Origin: Macrothele yani
Taxonomy: Eukaryota; Arthropoda; Arachnida; Araneae; Macrothelidae
Direction: 5' to 3'
DNA length: 64,000 bases
NCBI GenBank assembly: GCA_039090855.1
Contig: CM077010.1
Span: 50,114,905-50,178,904 of the forward strand
Under the pieces are notes generated by a model, which saw only the letters and a list, made by a program, of their open reading frames with translations, was not told the origin of the DNA and made no database searches. Both the position numbers and the translations under genes were made by a program. This document shows, in pieces, positions 32,340 through 44,389 of this stretch; positions within the stretch are counted from its first letter, which is position 1, and each line of letters opens with the position of its first letter.

Positions 32340-33615
32340 CGGAGTTGGATCCAAAAGTTCGGGGACCCATGACAACACAAGCATGTAGTTAAAGTTACAG
32401 CGCCTGAAATACATCCCACCATTCCTCCTCTCCATAGTCAGAATGGTTTGGCCCATGGAAAATTATTGGAATGCACATGCAGATCTTTGCTGCTGTGGTT
32501 AGTCGTCTGTCTTCTGCGATGTGAGAAACATGGCTTTTGAAGAGCAATGTTGTAACATTAAATTTCGTCCATGTTTGGGTAAAACAGCTGCACAGACCTT
32601 AGAAATGCTTTCAAAGGTGTACTGTCACTACGATTGCGAGATTGAAGGTGTGCGAGTGGTATTGGCATTTCAAAGACGTCCGAGAATCCATCGCAGATAA
32701 TAAGCGCTGTGGTCGTCGACCTGTGACTACACTGAGTAAGGAAAACATTACGATGGTGGCGCAGTGTGTTCATCAGGATTGTTGCAGATCCATTGAGGAA
32801 ATTGCTAATGCAACTAACTTATCGGAGACCACACGCCAGTGCATTTTGACGTAGGATCTTAACTAGCACCGCGTGTGTCAGCTCACTGTCCCTTGCCTTT
32901 TGACCTCTGAACAAAAGTATGAACGGATGTGGATATCGAGCAAATGAGTGCACAAAGCCAATAGCAATCCTACGTTTTTGGATAACATCATCACAGGTGA
33001 TGAAATGTGGTGCTACTTGTTTGATATTCAGCCAAAGTGTGCTTCTTCAACATGGAAATCACTATCTTTACTGTGATCAAAGAAATTCAGGCAGGATCAC
33101 AGCATAGGGAAAGTCATGTTGGAGGTGTTTTTGATTCTCACAGCATTGTCCATTCCGAATTTATTCCTGAGGGCACAGCAGTTAACAAGGAGCATTATCT
33201 GGACATTTTGCATCGCTTATGAGAGTCAATCGGTCGTAAACGGCCAGAGATGCGATGAAGTGGATAATGGTACCTTCTCCATGACAACGTGCCTGCACAT
33301 CAGTTCCTATTGGTCATGAAGTTTCTCACCAGAAATTGTACTAATGTGCTTCCACATGCCGCCTATTCACCCAACTAAGCCGCCTGCGATTTTTACCTCT
33401 TTTCACTCAACAAATGAGGTAAAAACAGCAATGCAGGATGCATTACGAATGGTTGCGAAACATGGCTTTCAGCAATGCTTTGAGAAGCTTTATGGACACT
33501 GGCATGCATCGTCGCCCAAGGCAATTATTTTGAAGGTAGTTGTGCATCAGTGTTTTAAAGTATTCAAGGTAAGGAAACTATACGCAAATTTCCCGAACTT
33601 TTGGATCCTATCTCG
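32340..33615 (+). mobile_element. mariner transposon, inactive
   Basis: The ends CGGAGTTGGATCCAAAAGTT and, inverted, CGAGATAGGATCCAAAAGTT lie beside TA; length 1276 bp. The plus strand starts MAFEEQCCNIKFRPCLGKTA at 32531. After a frameshift it shows CEWYWHFKDVRESIADNKRC, an HTH (CRSIEEIANATNLSETT), ITGDEMWCYLFD, LHDNVPAH and CDFYLF. All three aspartates are readable but in different frames, with stops between them. Confidence 0.9.
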
Positions 33616-35466
33616 TACATTGATTGATATCTCTTCAAATGTGCTGTGCCAATGACACTGATGCTCAGCAGTTGGTTTGTGTGTCATGAAACAATGCTGT
33701 AAACTTAACTATTCATTCTACTTAGTGGGAGGGTTTCCTCATTGCGTCTAAGCAACAGTTAAAAAATATGAAAGTTGTTTCTTTACTGGAAGAGCATTCT
33801 ATGAAGATGTAAGTGGTGATGGTGAATGTCATCTGTATTCTGATCAAAAATGATGAAGAATTACTGATGGATAGCCAGTTGGGTTTTTGACACTTTCATT
33901 TGTGTCAGTGGTACCCTGAAGATGAACATGGCATTTTATCAGTGGCTGAGCAAGGATGTAGCCATTCTAAAGCACCATCTTGATTACAGATGTACTTCAA
34001 GTTGAGGAAATGGTAAGAAAAAATACTGTCATTATAATGGGTCATTCATCACACACTAAAAGGTGATGGACTTTATTTTATGTGCAATAGAATGAATCGT
34101 CATATTGTATTTTTAGAGGAAATGTGTCTGCACTAATTTTTTCTGCTTACATGTCCTTGTTTGTGGAGCATAAGATTTGCTGCATTTTAGACTCCACATA
34201 ATATTTAGACCAAATTTCTTGTGACTTCTTTACATTTTAGAACTGCTGTGTATGAGGTTGCCATTTTCCTGGGTATTGAGAATGCAGAAATTTCTATAGT
34301 GTTAATCAAAACTTTTCTGTCACGCAGGCATCCATGATATCCATGTGAAGATGAGGACATTCCTGTGGAAATTAACAAGTGTCTGCAATCATCCTTCTAA
34401 AAAAAGGAACTTTTTTCACTATTGTAAAGTAAACACACTTAGATTACTCTTTAGTTCACAATAACAAATTTACAGAACTTTCCTTACTGCACCTAAAGAA
34501 ACCTGTTCAGTTCAAGAAAATTTAGTATACTCTTGTACATTCACCTTACTTATTATACAGATTAAAGCCTGGTTTTGTTGCTATGAGAATTACACCTTCC
34601 TACCTTTCCAATTTTCCTATCTCATAAACTAACTCAGCTAAATGTAGTACTTTCACATATGAACCTCAAGCGTAATATCCTAAATGTTGAAATTTCAACT
34701 TTAGTCTTCAATGTTAACATTCCTCATGACAAATATTTTTTTACTTATTTTTCCTTCTTTCTTCTGAACATTGGCTGATTCTAAAGTCCTGTGGTAGTCA
34801 AACAACCTCTCAGAAAAGGACTTTACCTCTGGACTTGCTATCTGTCTCATCTATTTCACATGTTTTTGTTCCTAATCAGAAGTTTGTTAATACTTTGGAG
34901 TTACACTTATAGTTTTGTGCAACTCTTTATGTGTTTTGAGTTGCTAGGATCCTTCGTACTGGAAAACACAGTGTTCCTTTGAACTTCTTTGTTTGTTGAA
35001 GACTTCATGCAAAATTGTAATCCACTGTAATGAAGTACAGTGTGAAATAAATATTAAAAAGGATAAAATATTTTAAGCGTGTTGAAGGTTTTGTTGTTCT
35101 ATTATTGTTTTCCCTTCAGTTAGGCGTGGTATATGTTCTGTCATTGCTGTTCTTCATCACCAGGCCTAAATTATTCATGAGCTCTATGATTAATGAAAGT
35201 ATCTGAGATTTAATACAAAATACACTTTTAAAAATTAAAATCTTCAAGAAATAATAGCTGTAGGTTCATGCCAGTCAGCTGTTTCACCATCAGTTTGGTA
35301 CCTTATGTGGCATGTGCTGAACATTGCAGCACTTATTGTGCTTTATTTGGGGGCCTTCAAGTGAGCATGTCTCGCTGTTACTTGTCTTAGTTTTCACCCA
35401 CAGCATGTGGGGTGGTAGCACCCAGTGGTATTTCAGTCTTGATTTCCACAGCACCAGCTGTCATTT

Positions 35467-35468
<2 letters not shown>

Positions 35469-35504
<36 letters not shown>
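35469..35504. repeat. (TG)n microsatellite
   Basis: About 18 uninterrupted TG units. Confidence 0.97.
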
Positions 35505-35508
<4 letters not shown>

Positions 35509-36236
35509 TTTATAGGTGTGCTATGTCCATTATTTGATTTCTTTTGCAGTTTCAGATTTATTTTTCTCAATACCAAACTAGTGGTAGAATCATGTGTTAG
35601 AATATACCATATCTATTATATTTTGCAGGATTTTATGCTTTTAATTGTTTTAACAGCATGCTTTATTTTAGCTGTTGGATGCTTTTTTACTAACCAAGGA
35701 ACTCATGAATAATATATTTGTAACAAACAAGACTAGAAATGATTTAAGACATATTAGGCCTAAAGAGGAAAAGGAAAGTAGACAATAGTGATGACAAAAC
35801 TTCAAGACCTTTTAAATTTTTATTTCATACCCTAATTCAGTACAATGGCATAAGTTTTTGTATGAAATTTTCAGCAAAGAAACATGTCTAAAGGGACATA
35901 TATTGCAAATATGTAGAGCTTCTAGCATACAGTGTCCTAGCAACTCAGAATGCATAAAAAGTTAAACAACAAAATCTCAGGAATGTTCCTACATAAAGGT
36001 GAACTTTTGATTACTTTGCATTAACACATCAATAATAAACCAGTTCACTTGATTTGTTATTGAGGTTGGTTTGAAATAATTGAAAGTTCTTGTTTTTTCT
36101 TTCTCTCATATAAATTAGCATTGTGTTATTGTGCAAGTAAAAAAATATTATAATTTCTGGTTGGACATTCAAAATACAGAACACAAATGAAGTACTAATT
36201 TGATAAATCATAGATCACATGTCAAACATTTGTAAT

Positions 36237-36890
36237 GGGAAAACTGAATAGCAGTAGGAAGTAGATAAAAGACAGAACTACAGTATATTGTGATCAAGAT
36301 TGGTCATTACATCTGGGTAGCAGCATCTACTTCCTTGAGAGAGTTATAAGGTTATAGCTCAGAATTTCAACAAGGTGTATGAATCATTTATGCATTTAGT
36401 TGAAGTCAGAAGCTTTTTGTTAGCCATTTTGCTTTCCCAAAATTAATGAGACTTAAATCTTCATTATTATCTGATATAAGCCTTTTATCGGTGAAAGGAA
36501 AGTTGAAGAGCAGTTGGGAGTAGGTGGCATGGAACTACAATAAATTGTGAACAAGATTGATCATTACATTCGGAGTAGCAGCATCTACTCTCTTTGATAG
36601 AGTCACAAGGAAGCCAAAAAAATTCAACAATGTATATTGCATTATGATACATGAAGACCAGGCAAATAATGATCAATTAACATTTTATTACCTGCTAAAC
36701 TTTATTGGGAAAAAGTCTTTCACCTTTCATAACTCCCATAACATTTGTCATTTACTGAATAGTTTGTACATTTAATTGAAATTGGAATCAGAAGCTTTTA
36801 TAATTTTTGTCAATCATTTTGCTTGTTTCAAAATTAATGAGTCCTAAATCTTTGTCATTATCTGATATAAATCTTTTATTGGTGCAAAAT
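36237..36890. repeat. Diverged tandem duplication
   Basis: Segment 36237-36492 and segment 36493-36890 share, in order: AGCAGT-GGAAGTAG-like starts, GAACTACA, AAGATTG-TCATTACAT, GTAGCAGCATCTACT, AATTCAACAA, CAGAAGCTTTT, CATTTTGCTT, AAATTAATGAG and TTATCTGATATAA. The second copy contains about 130 extra bases. There is no coding signal. Confidence 0.8.
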
Positions 36891-37467
36891 TATTTCACAG
36901 TCAGTTCAGTAAATTTGCAATTTCATGTAGGCTGTTGTTCAAAAGTTTGTTTTACTTATTCAATATTTTTTTTATGTATGTAATTTGATCATCACCATGA
37001 ACATGAAAGATAGTATTTACCCATTTCTTATTTAGGCTTACTTGAGTCAAGGAAGGGAGTGGGCATTAACTTAAGACCAAATACAGACATCATGCATTAT
37101 CCAGAATTTATACCTATACCCAGATGCAATAAGCTGACAGTTGCTATGCCACTTGATTGTGTAAATAAAACATTTGAGAAGTATTGTGGCCATCAGTTTT
37201 GCTTAATTTTGAAATGCAGCTGATTTGTGTCAACTAAATTTTGCAAGATAACTACTTGAGCACTTGTAATCTATCTAAGCTGCTCCTCAGAAAACTTAAA
37301 AGACATGTACTTTTCTTGATTTGGATGTTTTACAGATTTGATCACTGATGATACATATATTCAAGTTTTCAGAATAGCTTCCTGCATAAAACAACTGCCA
37401 AATGGCATTGAAATATAGTATTTCAAAACTGTTTGTACTTGATTGTTTAGTTTGGCCTCTAAAAAGC

Positions 37468-39345
37468 AGAACCTGTGGTACTACTATAATAGCTGGTTCA
37501 GAGGAGGAGATGGTGCAATTTCTTAAACACATTGAAGATTACAGCGCTGGATCTGGTCTCAAACTAATTAGAGCTAAGTGCTGCTTTATGGTAGTTGACA
37601 AGGTCGGAGTGCTTCTTCAAAACTTCGAACAGATAGCCGATTTTGCCCGAAAATCAGAAGTCATATATCTGGGGGCCCGCACAACCAACAACAGCAGTAG
37701 CGAAGGTGAGATCAAAAGGAGAATCAGAATGGCCAAATCTGCCCTGGCAGGGCTTACAAAAATCTGGAAGCATTGCCACATCAGTCAGCGTGGCTGCCAT
37801 TCTTCCATCCTGGAGATGGATTTCCGTCTTTTGAAGATTATGGACACCTGTTATGATTGTTAGAATATTTTTAAATTCTGTTTTCGTTTTCCCTCCGAAA
37901 GTTGTGTATTTCTGTAATCATTGAAATTGTGGAGTTGCACCAAATGTTTTAAAAGTGATCAAAATGTTCTAAAAACTTCATTGCAATTGTACACCTGCCA
38001 AATTTTCCGGATTTTGGCAAATCTCTTCCGGTCGGAAAGTGCGTTTTTTGGGGTTCATCACATTTTTTGGAAGTTTGGCATAAATGCGCAGTCTAGGGGA
38101 CATGAAAATGTTCCGTGATTTTCCACGTTTTGAATTTTTCTGGAGTCTTTATTATTGCTATTTCTCTTCCTGGATGTATTCCTCATTTTTTATTGTTTGC
38201 AATGATGTTCATTTATTTTTCCATAACCGTGCAAAATAACGACTTCGCATTTTTAAAGAATTTTTCTAAGCGGAATGCTTGCTTTCCTACTTCGTAGTCT
38301 CTGCTTCAAAATAAATCAATGGAGCTTGCATTTTTACACTCCAGTTTTTTTAAGCGAAATGTTTCAAACTCGGTTCATGATGTGTCCGTGAAAAATCGGG
38401 TTTATCTCCATGACCCGTAAAATCGTATTCACGGCAGAGTGACTACCGCAGTACCGATTTTTGGAATTAATTTAACTTAAAATGCATGTTTTGCCATTCC
38501 TTAGTCATCTCTTGCTACATCAAATCACAGAGCAGGCATTTTGCCATTTTCTTAACAAAATTGAAGTTCAAAAACGTCACTACTTACTCATTGTGCAGAG
38601 AAAACTGTTGCATATCACTATACACGGTGACGGACAGTTGAAGTTCCAATTTTGAACTTTAATTTTTGATTAAACAAAAGGAAAAATGCTCGCAACTTTT
38701 ATTTCTTGATATAGCAAACAGTGATTAAGGAAATGCTGTGAAAAGAGCTGTACGGATCACCGAAATGGCAGTATTCGGTTTTTTGTCTTATCAACTTATA
38801 AAGTTGAGGGAGGTAGTTAATAATACCCCCACCCCGTCACATTGATTGATATAGCCCAACTCCTTACATCGTGTCTTGATTTTCAGTCTTGGTGTGAGCA
38901 CTTTAGTGGCACCCATGCACATCAGCAAAACCACCAAGCTGAGACTGGTCAAGGCCCCTGTGTTCACCATCGTGACTTACAGCATGTCACAGGAGAATTA
39001 AGGCATTTGAAATGATCTGCTACAGATGTATGCTGAGAATATCCTGGGCTGTGCATAGGACTAATACATCATTCTTGAGAGAGCTTGGCATATACATGCA
39101 CAAGCAACTTCTTTTGAGAATCCAACAACATATACTAACCTTCTGCCACACTATCCGGTGAGACGGTTTAGAAAAACTTTGTATTCAGGTGAAAGTCGAT
39201 GGCAAGAGAGCATTACCCAGACAGATTGATCAATCAAATAAAAACTTTCACAAATCTATGAGTTGCAGAAATCATGAGAACTGTGGAGAATAGACAGGAA
39301 TGGCGAACCTTGACTGCCAACAGGATGTGAATTGGGTCACGACGC
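37468..39345 (+). mobile_element. LINE fragment (reverse transcriptase C-terminal part), interrupted
   Basis: The plus strand reads TTIIAGSEEEMVQFLKHIED, SGLKLIRAKCCFMVVDKVGV, EVIYLGARTTNNSSSEGEIK and ALAGLTKIWKHCHIS, the palm/thumb end of a non-LTR reverse transcriptase. After a 1.13-kb insertion it resumes at 38926 with KTTKLRLVKAPVFTIVTY, MICYRCMLRISWAVHRTN and VKVDGKRALPRQID. The 5' part including the YADD box is missing apart from its last residues. It is a different copy from the LINE at 48000-51100. Confidence 0.8.
37785..38917. mobile_element. hAT-like non-autonomous element inside a LINE
   Basis: It interrupts the LINE exactly between HIS and KTTKLRLV. The octamer CACATCAG is duplicated at 37777-37784 and 38918-38925, as expected of hAT-type integration. 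The ends TCAGCGTGGCTGCCATTC and, inverted, CATGGGTGCCACTAAAG are only loosely similar. The interior has no recognisable protein. Confidence 0.7.
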
Positions 39346-39469
39346 TCAAACCGAGCAACAAAGAGAGAGTGGTACTTCTGAGTTCTGTGTCCAGGAAAGT
39401 TTTCCAAAGTTATTTTCTTATATTTTTATGTCCATGGAAATCATGCATTATTATGGTGATAATAAACTG

Positions 39470-40140
39470 AATGGACAAGTTATTATATTCACTTACTTAA
39501 TAACATGTTGCTTCACCTTTTGCCCTGACAAGAGCAGCCAGAATTCTTGGTAAAGACTCAATGAGGCGTTGAAAACGTAAAGGGGGTATGGCTGCCCACG
39601 AAGGGAGGATCATCTGCCGTAGAGCATCCACAGTTGATGGTGGGGATTGGTTGGCTTGAACAGATCTTTTGATTTTGTCCCACAAATTCTCTATGGGGTT
39701 GTGGTCTGGTCAATGAGGAGGTCATTCGAACATGTTCAACTCACTTGAGTGTTGCTGGAGTCAGTTGGTTGTCACTTAGTGTGGCATCCTGTTGAAAGAT
39801 GGCATCATGGTGTGGAAAAAGAATCATTGTGAATGGTTGTAGATGGTCGGCGACGATGTTTATGTACCTTTGGCTTGTGATGGTCTCAATGAGTGCAAAG
39901 AGCCCCAAGGAAGCCAGTGAATCATGTTGTAAAGAAAGTTTCTGGGGAAAAAAAATTGTATGTGGCGTGTGTAATGCAAGATACTGCAGGCCTGCGGTGA
40001 TGTAAACATCCCAGAGTGCTGTGCGCGAAAGAATAGATTCTAAGGACAGAAAGTACACTGTTGTGGTGAAGATTTGTTGCGTATGGTGACGCCACGATGG
40101 CGATATCGAAGGAAGGTGTGCATGCAATATTGCTCTATGA
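39470..40140 (-). mobile_element. Tc1-like transposase fragment
   Basis: The minus strand reads AIFQQDATLSDNQLTPATLK (second Asp) at about 39740-39805. Further on, HRESVGQ-like sequence is followed by PPSTVDALRQMILPSWAAIP, FQRLIESLPRILAALVRAKG and EATCY, the C-terminus of a Tc1 transposase. I could not define the terminal repeats. Confidence 0.65.
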
Positions 40141-40142
40141 AT

Positions 40143-40275
40143 ATTTGAATGGGCAAAAGTTATGGAAGTACTTGGAAAATTGCGCAACACGTTTGGTGAC
40201 GATATTATCAAACAGAGTACTTGCTATGACTGGTACAGGAAATTCAACACTGGTGTATGGGACCTGTTTGATTTA
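40143..40275 (+). mobile_element. Possible mariner N-terminal fragment
   Basis: The plus strand shows VLGKLRNTFGDDIIKQSTCY followed by DWYRKFNTGVWDL, the pattern of the second HTH and linker of a mariner transposase. No later part follows, so it is a truncated remnant abutting the Tc1 fragment. Confidence 0.5.
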
Positions 40276-40615
40276 ATACTGGTGTATGAACAACCAGCCC
40301 TCCTCCCAGCTACTGTCTGGCCAAAGACAAACTCACTTACTTCACTGCTTTTATTCACAATTACTTTTCCATGACTGATTTCCAGTGTGTAGAGATCCGC
40401 TCTGTTTATAAGCATTGCCAGTTTCAGCATCCCATGTGACTGGATGCGATACTTCTGATTTGCGTATTTTTTATTGGAATATATATAATAATTTGTCCAT
40501 TCAGCATTACTTATGATGTGCTGTACACCTAATTGTGTTTTTCCACTCTAGCAACAGCAGAGCTATGTGTTGCATGTTGCAATGGTAGTGATGTCATACT
40601 GCTTGCACATTGGTA

Positions 40616-41798
40616 TATACATCGAGTGATCACTGAATTATGACCACCCCTATCAAAAGTAGATGTTGCCTGTTGCCACGCCATTTCCGAGAGTTGCGCG
40701 ATTAGTCGACAATAGTAAAATTCGAAGCATGATGGGTAAATGGAAGGATTTATCGGACTCTGAGAAAGAACATATTATGGGAACTCAGGGAGCGGGTGCC
40801 TTGATCTCCCAAATAGCTAAACTGGTGAGTTGTTTGTGAGCCACTGTAGTTAAAATGTATCAGGGCTGGTGTGAAAATAGTCAAACAATGACCTGGAGGC
40901 AAATCTGCGCAGGACAGCAAAAGTTTGATGCGAGAGATGAGCCCCAGGTCCACTGGCTCATACAGGCCAACAGACGCTGCACTGCTCAACTACCCAAATG
41001 CAACACAGATCAATCTGGAACAGTAGATGTCACGACCATGCATCACACACTTGCACGTATGGGCTTAAACAGTAGACAACCCTAATGACATCCTCTCTTA
41101 ACCATGGTTCATTGGTGCAAAAGACTTGCCTAGGGCAAAGATCATGCAAGCTGGACATCGGCTGACTGGAAAAAAGTGTGCTGGTCTGGTGAGTCCCGTT
41201 TTTACTCCACTCCATGCACGGCCATGTACGTATTTGGCGCAAACAAATCAGGCACTCGATTCATCCTGCATGGTCTTCACCCTGCAAGCCAGTGGAAGTG
41301 GTTGTATGGTGTGGGACATGTTTACCTGCAGGAACTTGGACCCCTGGTGCATGTGGAACAATGTATGACTGGTGCCCACTCTCGTGAATTGCTTGCTGAC
41401 TCTGTACACCCAGCAGTGATTCACTTTTTCCCGAATGGCGATGGTGTCTTCCAAGAGGACAATGTGCCGAACCACAGGTTCAATGTTGTGCAGGAATGGT
41501 TTGAGGAACACAGTTCAGACTTCCAACACATTGATTGGCCTATGAATTCCTTTGATATCAATCCCATAGAGCTCTTGTGATATTCTATGGAACAGCATAT
41601 CAGGTGTTTGGATAACTCCAGTCACCTCCATACTCGCATTGAAGGCTGCATTACACGCAGCTTGGTTGCCCATAACCCCCAGCTGCTTTCAGCATTTTGT
41701 TGAATTGATGCTACGTCAGATAACTGCTGTACTGATGGCAAAAGGATGACCTACGAAATATTAGATAGGTAGTCATAATTTAGTAATCACTCAGTATA
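40616..41798 (+). mobile_element. Tc1-like transposon (DD36E spacing), inactive
   Basis: The ends TACATCGAGTGATCACTGAA and, inverted, TATACTGAGTGATTACTAAA lie beside TA. The plus strand begins MMGKWKDLSDSEKEHIMGTQ and shows TWRQICAGQQ, DWKKVCWSGESRF (Gly at the first catalytic position, normally WSDESRF), FQEDNVPNH and WPMNSFDINPIELL. Thirty-six residues separate the second Asp from the Glu by my count. Frameshifts or stops lie near 40835, 41085 and 41578. Confidence 0.88.
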
Positions 41799-41822
41799 TT
41801 GAACTACACTGTTTTAAATATA

Positions 41823-42848
41823 CAGGGTGTCAACAAAGTCACTTTGCACATTTATTACAGATACACTGTATGAGATAGACAAATGTGGTTGAGCACATAA
41901 GTAAGAGCAAAGACAAAAGGTTTTTGTATCTCATTACAAAAGCTCAATATGCGCACCATTTGTTGTGTGTAGAACATATTTGTACATCATGCATAACACC
42001 GCACCACACGTTCACTTTTGGACTGTCTCTCGCAAGTTCCATAAACACATGAGGATTTTCAGACCCCAAAATCCTGATATTGTGTCTGTTTAACTGCCCA
42101 GAAACATGAAAAGTTGCCTTATCCGCAAAACAAGCTTGTGAGAAACAGGGGATCTTCACTGTGGTCTATTGTTTGTCTCAAGTGCTTGTAACATTTGCAC
42201 TTTGTATGCATGTAAGTGTAGATGTTCATGTAGCACCCTGTGTACCGCAGACCGGGGCATTTGTAGTTCCCTGGCAGCGGAACGAACAGACTTCTTCAAG
42301 CTTTGTGAGAATGAATCGCAAATGCGTTCAATGTCTTCATTCGATGCTTGTGGGTGGCCACTACGATCTTGATCCAACACGGACCCAGTCTCCATGAATT
42401 TCTGGTGCCATTGGCGGATACTAGGACGAGTATGGCGTGGCTTTCCCATACTTAGTCTGGAAATGTCGTTGCGTTTGTGTATCAGATTTTGTTTTGATGA
42501 ACCAAATGATTCACTGCACTCTCTCTTGTGGGGACCACATATTCATAGAACAGTACCTGCTATGCCAGTGAGGGACTTATTACTAAAAACGATAATGTCA
42601 GTTCACACTTTGATATTTACAGTATATTATACAAAAAATACTTTCGAATTTATGCAGGGGTGACATGGAGGAGACTGGCACAAGACAGACCGTTGTGGAG
42701 GAAACTTGGGGAGACCTTCGTCCAGCAGTGGATTGATAATGGTTGACAATGATGATGATGATGATGATACAAAAATACCACGAACTTACATAGTACAGGG
42801 TGTTTGTAATAATGTGCAAAGTTGTTAACAGACTTTGTAGACACCCTG
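41823..42848 (-). mobile_element. mariner-like element with CAGGGTG ends, deleted
   Basis: The ends CAGGGTGTCAACAAAGTCAC and, inverted, CAGGGTGTCTACAAAGTCTG lie beside TA. The minus strand encodes MGKPRHTRPSIRQWHQKFME, DQDRSGHPQASNEDIERICD and SAARELQMPRSAVHRVLHEH (HTH). It then gives CFADKATFHVSGQLNRHNIR and SPKVNVWCGVMHD. The catalytic C-terminus is missing. A 125-bp LINE tail is inserted at its right side. Confidence 0.85.
42642..42766 (+). mobile_element. 5'-truncated LINE tail with (GAT)n end
   Basis: The plus strand 42666-42744 reads WRRLAQDRPLWRKLGETFVQ, then QWIDNG and a stop, followed by six or seven GAT units. This is a familiar C-terminus of animal LINEs that end in GAT repeats. 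ATACAAAAAATAC (42629-42641) and ATACAAAAATACC (42767-42779) look like the target duplication. Confidence 0.75.
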
Positions 42849-42946
42849 TATATGTCAAAGTTTGGCATATGTTTTATATTTTTTACTTAATATCAAATAT
42901 TTTAGTTTACTTAAGCAAATAATTTCTATTTCAATTTCTCTTTCAG

Positions 42947-43165
42947 AATTTATAAATAAAAAGTTCTTGGATTTCTTGTTCGAGCAGTTTGAAATTTTTA
43001 CAAGAAATGATGATGAGGAAACAGGAAATCAGTTGCTGACTGTAATCCTTGCTTTTAATCTGCATTTTCACGAGGTTGGGGAAAATCTAGTCCTTCAAGT
43101 CCTTAAAGAAAGGCATGATGCTCGTCTGCTGTCTGAGAGGTTAATATTTCTACTTAACAGAGAAG
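42947..43165 (+). CDS. NCKIPSD: NCKIPSD-like exon F
   Basis: A 219-nt exon with acceptor TCTCTTTCAG at 42946 and donor GAAG|GTATGG at 43166. It encodes EFINKKFLDFLFEQFEIF, an acidic RNDDEETGN loop, LLTVILAFNLHFHEVGENLV and LLSERLIFLLNREG. Vertebrate SPIN90 has the same order of an LLLALNLH-like helix and a FSEKLLLLLNRG-like helix. The exon starts 98 bp after a mariner-like element ends. Confidence 0.9.
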
Positions 43166-43463
43166 GTATGGTATGTGTTCTTTGTGTTATGGCAGTCGAA
43201 TCGTATTTTCCTCTTTAAAATATTTAATTACATGCAGGTGCAAGTATATTATTTCTCTGTTGTACAGCTGCTATTTCTGATTTGTTTTATTTTTTTCTCT
43301 TTGATGCTATGCATCTTTCTCAACAATAGTAAAGTAAATCCTAAGTAAAAAATTTTGGTGTAATGAAAATGGGTAGAAGTCAAAACCATTGCCAAAATCT
43401 GATTTTGAATGTTGTCCCAAAGTGATGCAACATTAGTTCATTTAATTGTTACTGAACAATATA
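43166..43463. other. Start of intron F-G, nothing recognised
   Basis: AT-rich spacer between the exon F donor and the next transposon. Confidence 0.4.
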
Positions 43464-44382
43464 CAGGGTGTTTCAAAAAGAATGACCCGATTTCAAAGTA
43501 GTATATTTAATAAGGCAAATGGGGGATAGTTACAAAACAAAGAGCCAAGTATGAAGGAAGGTGTAAAGTTTCATGCACCACAAATACAAATGCTCAATGT
43601 GCCCTCCACCTGCTACACAGACAACATCAAGCCGATAGCTGAATTCATCCCAAATGCGTCGGAGAGTGTCTTAGTCACAGAATTTATCGCGGCCGTGATT
43701 CTCGTTCAGAGCTCATCCAAGTCAGCGGGTAAAGGGGGAACATAAACACGGTCTTTTATGTATCCCCATAAAAAAAAGTCACATGGTGTGATGTCTGGAG
43801 ATCTTGGAAGCCAAGCGTGTAGTGCTGAGTCATGTGTCCAATCCAGCGCTGAGGCAATGTGTCATTTAGAAACTGACAAACTTGGAGGTTTCAATGTGGC
43901 AATGTGCTGTCCTGCTGCAATATGTAATCTTCAGAGTCATCCTGCAGCTGTGGAAGTAGCCAGTCCTTCAGCATTGCAAGATAGGAGTTGCCCATAACCA
44001 TGTTGCTCACAAAAAAGAAAGGGCCATAAACATTTCTAACAGAAACTGTGCAAAAAACATTCAGTTTTGGTGAATCGCGTTCATGTTGGAAAGTTTCATG
44101 TGTATTCTCCAGTCCCCATATGCGAACATTGTGGCACGAAACTTTCCCACTTATATGAAAGGTTGTATCGTAATCACAGACATGGTCTTGCTAAATTGGA
44201 GCACACAAAACACCTTCTGTTGCCTCCACTCCATCTTTTGGACAATCATGCTGCCATCTAGCAGTAGTCATAACAAACTCTGGGCCACGCCCGTAGACAT
44301 GATACGAGTCGCATTCATCGGTGGTTCGTGGTTGCCGAGATATCCACTTTTCAAATCGGGACATTCTTTATGAAACACCCTG
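43464..44382 (-). mobile_element. mariner-like element with CAGGGTG ends, deleted
   Basis: The ends CAGGGTGTTTCAAAAAGAAT and, inverted, CAGGGTGTTTCATAAAGAAT lie beside TA. The minus strand at 43590-43830 shows, across shifts, SPDITPCDFFLWGYIKDRVY-like sequence and a stretch resembling LDELNENHGRDKFCD. This is the D-x-F catalytic end of the same lineage as 41823-42848. The remaining 919 bp are decayed. Confidence 0.8.
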
Positions 44383-44389
44383 TATTTTA

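Larger units (their letters stand above)
33616..37467. other. Intron sequence, mostly unrecognised
   Basis: 3.9 kb of AT-rich DNA with a TG dinucleotide repeat (35469-35504) and the tandem duplication at 36237-36890. No exon or transposon was recognised. Confidence 0.45.

Noticed and set aside
35324..35712. ORFs across the TG repeat
   Set aside because: They consist mainly of Cys-Val dipeptides from the microsatellite.
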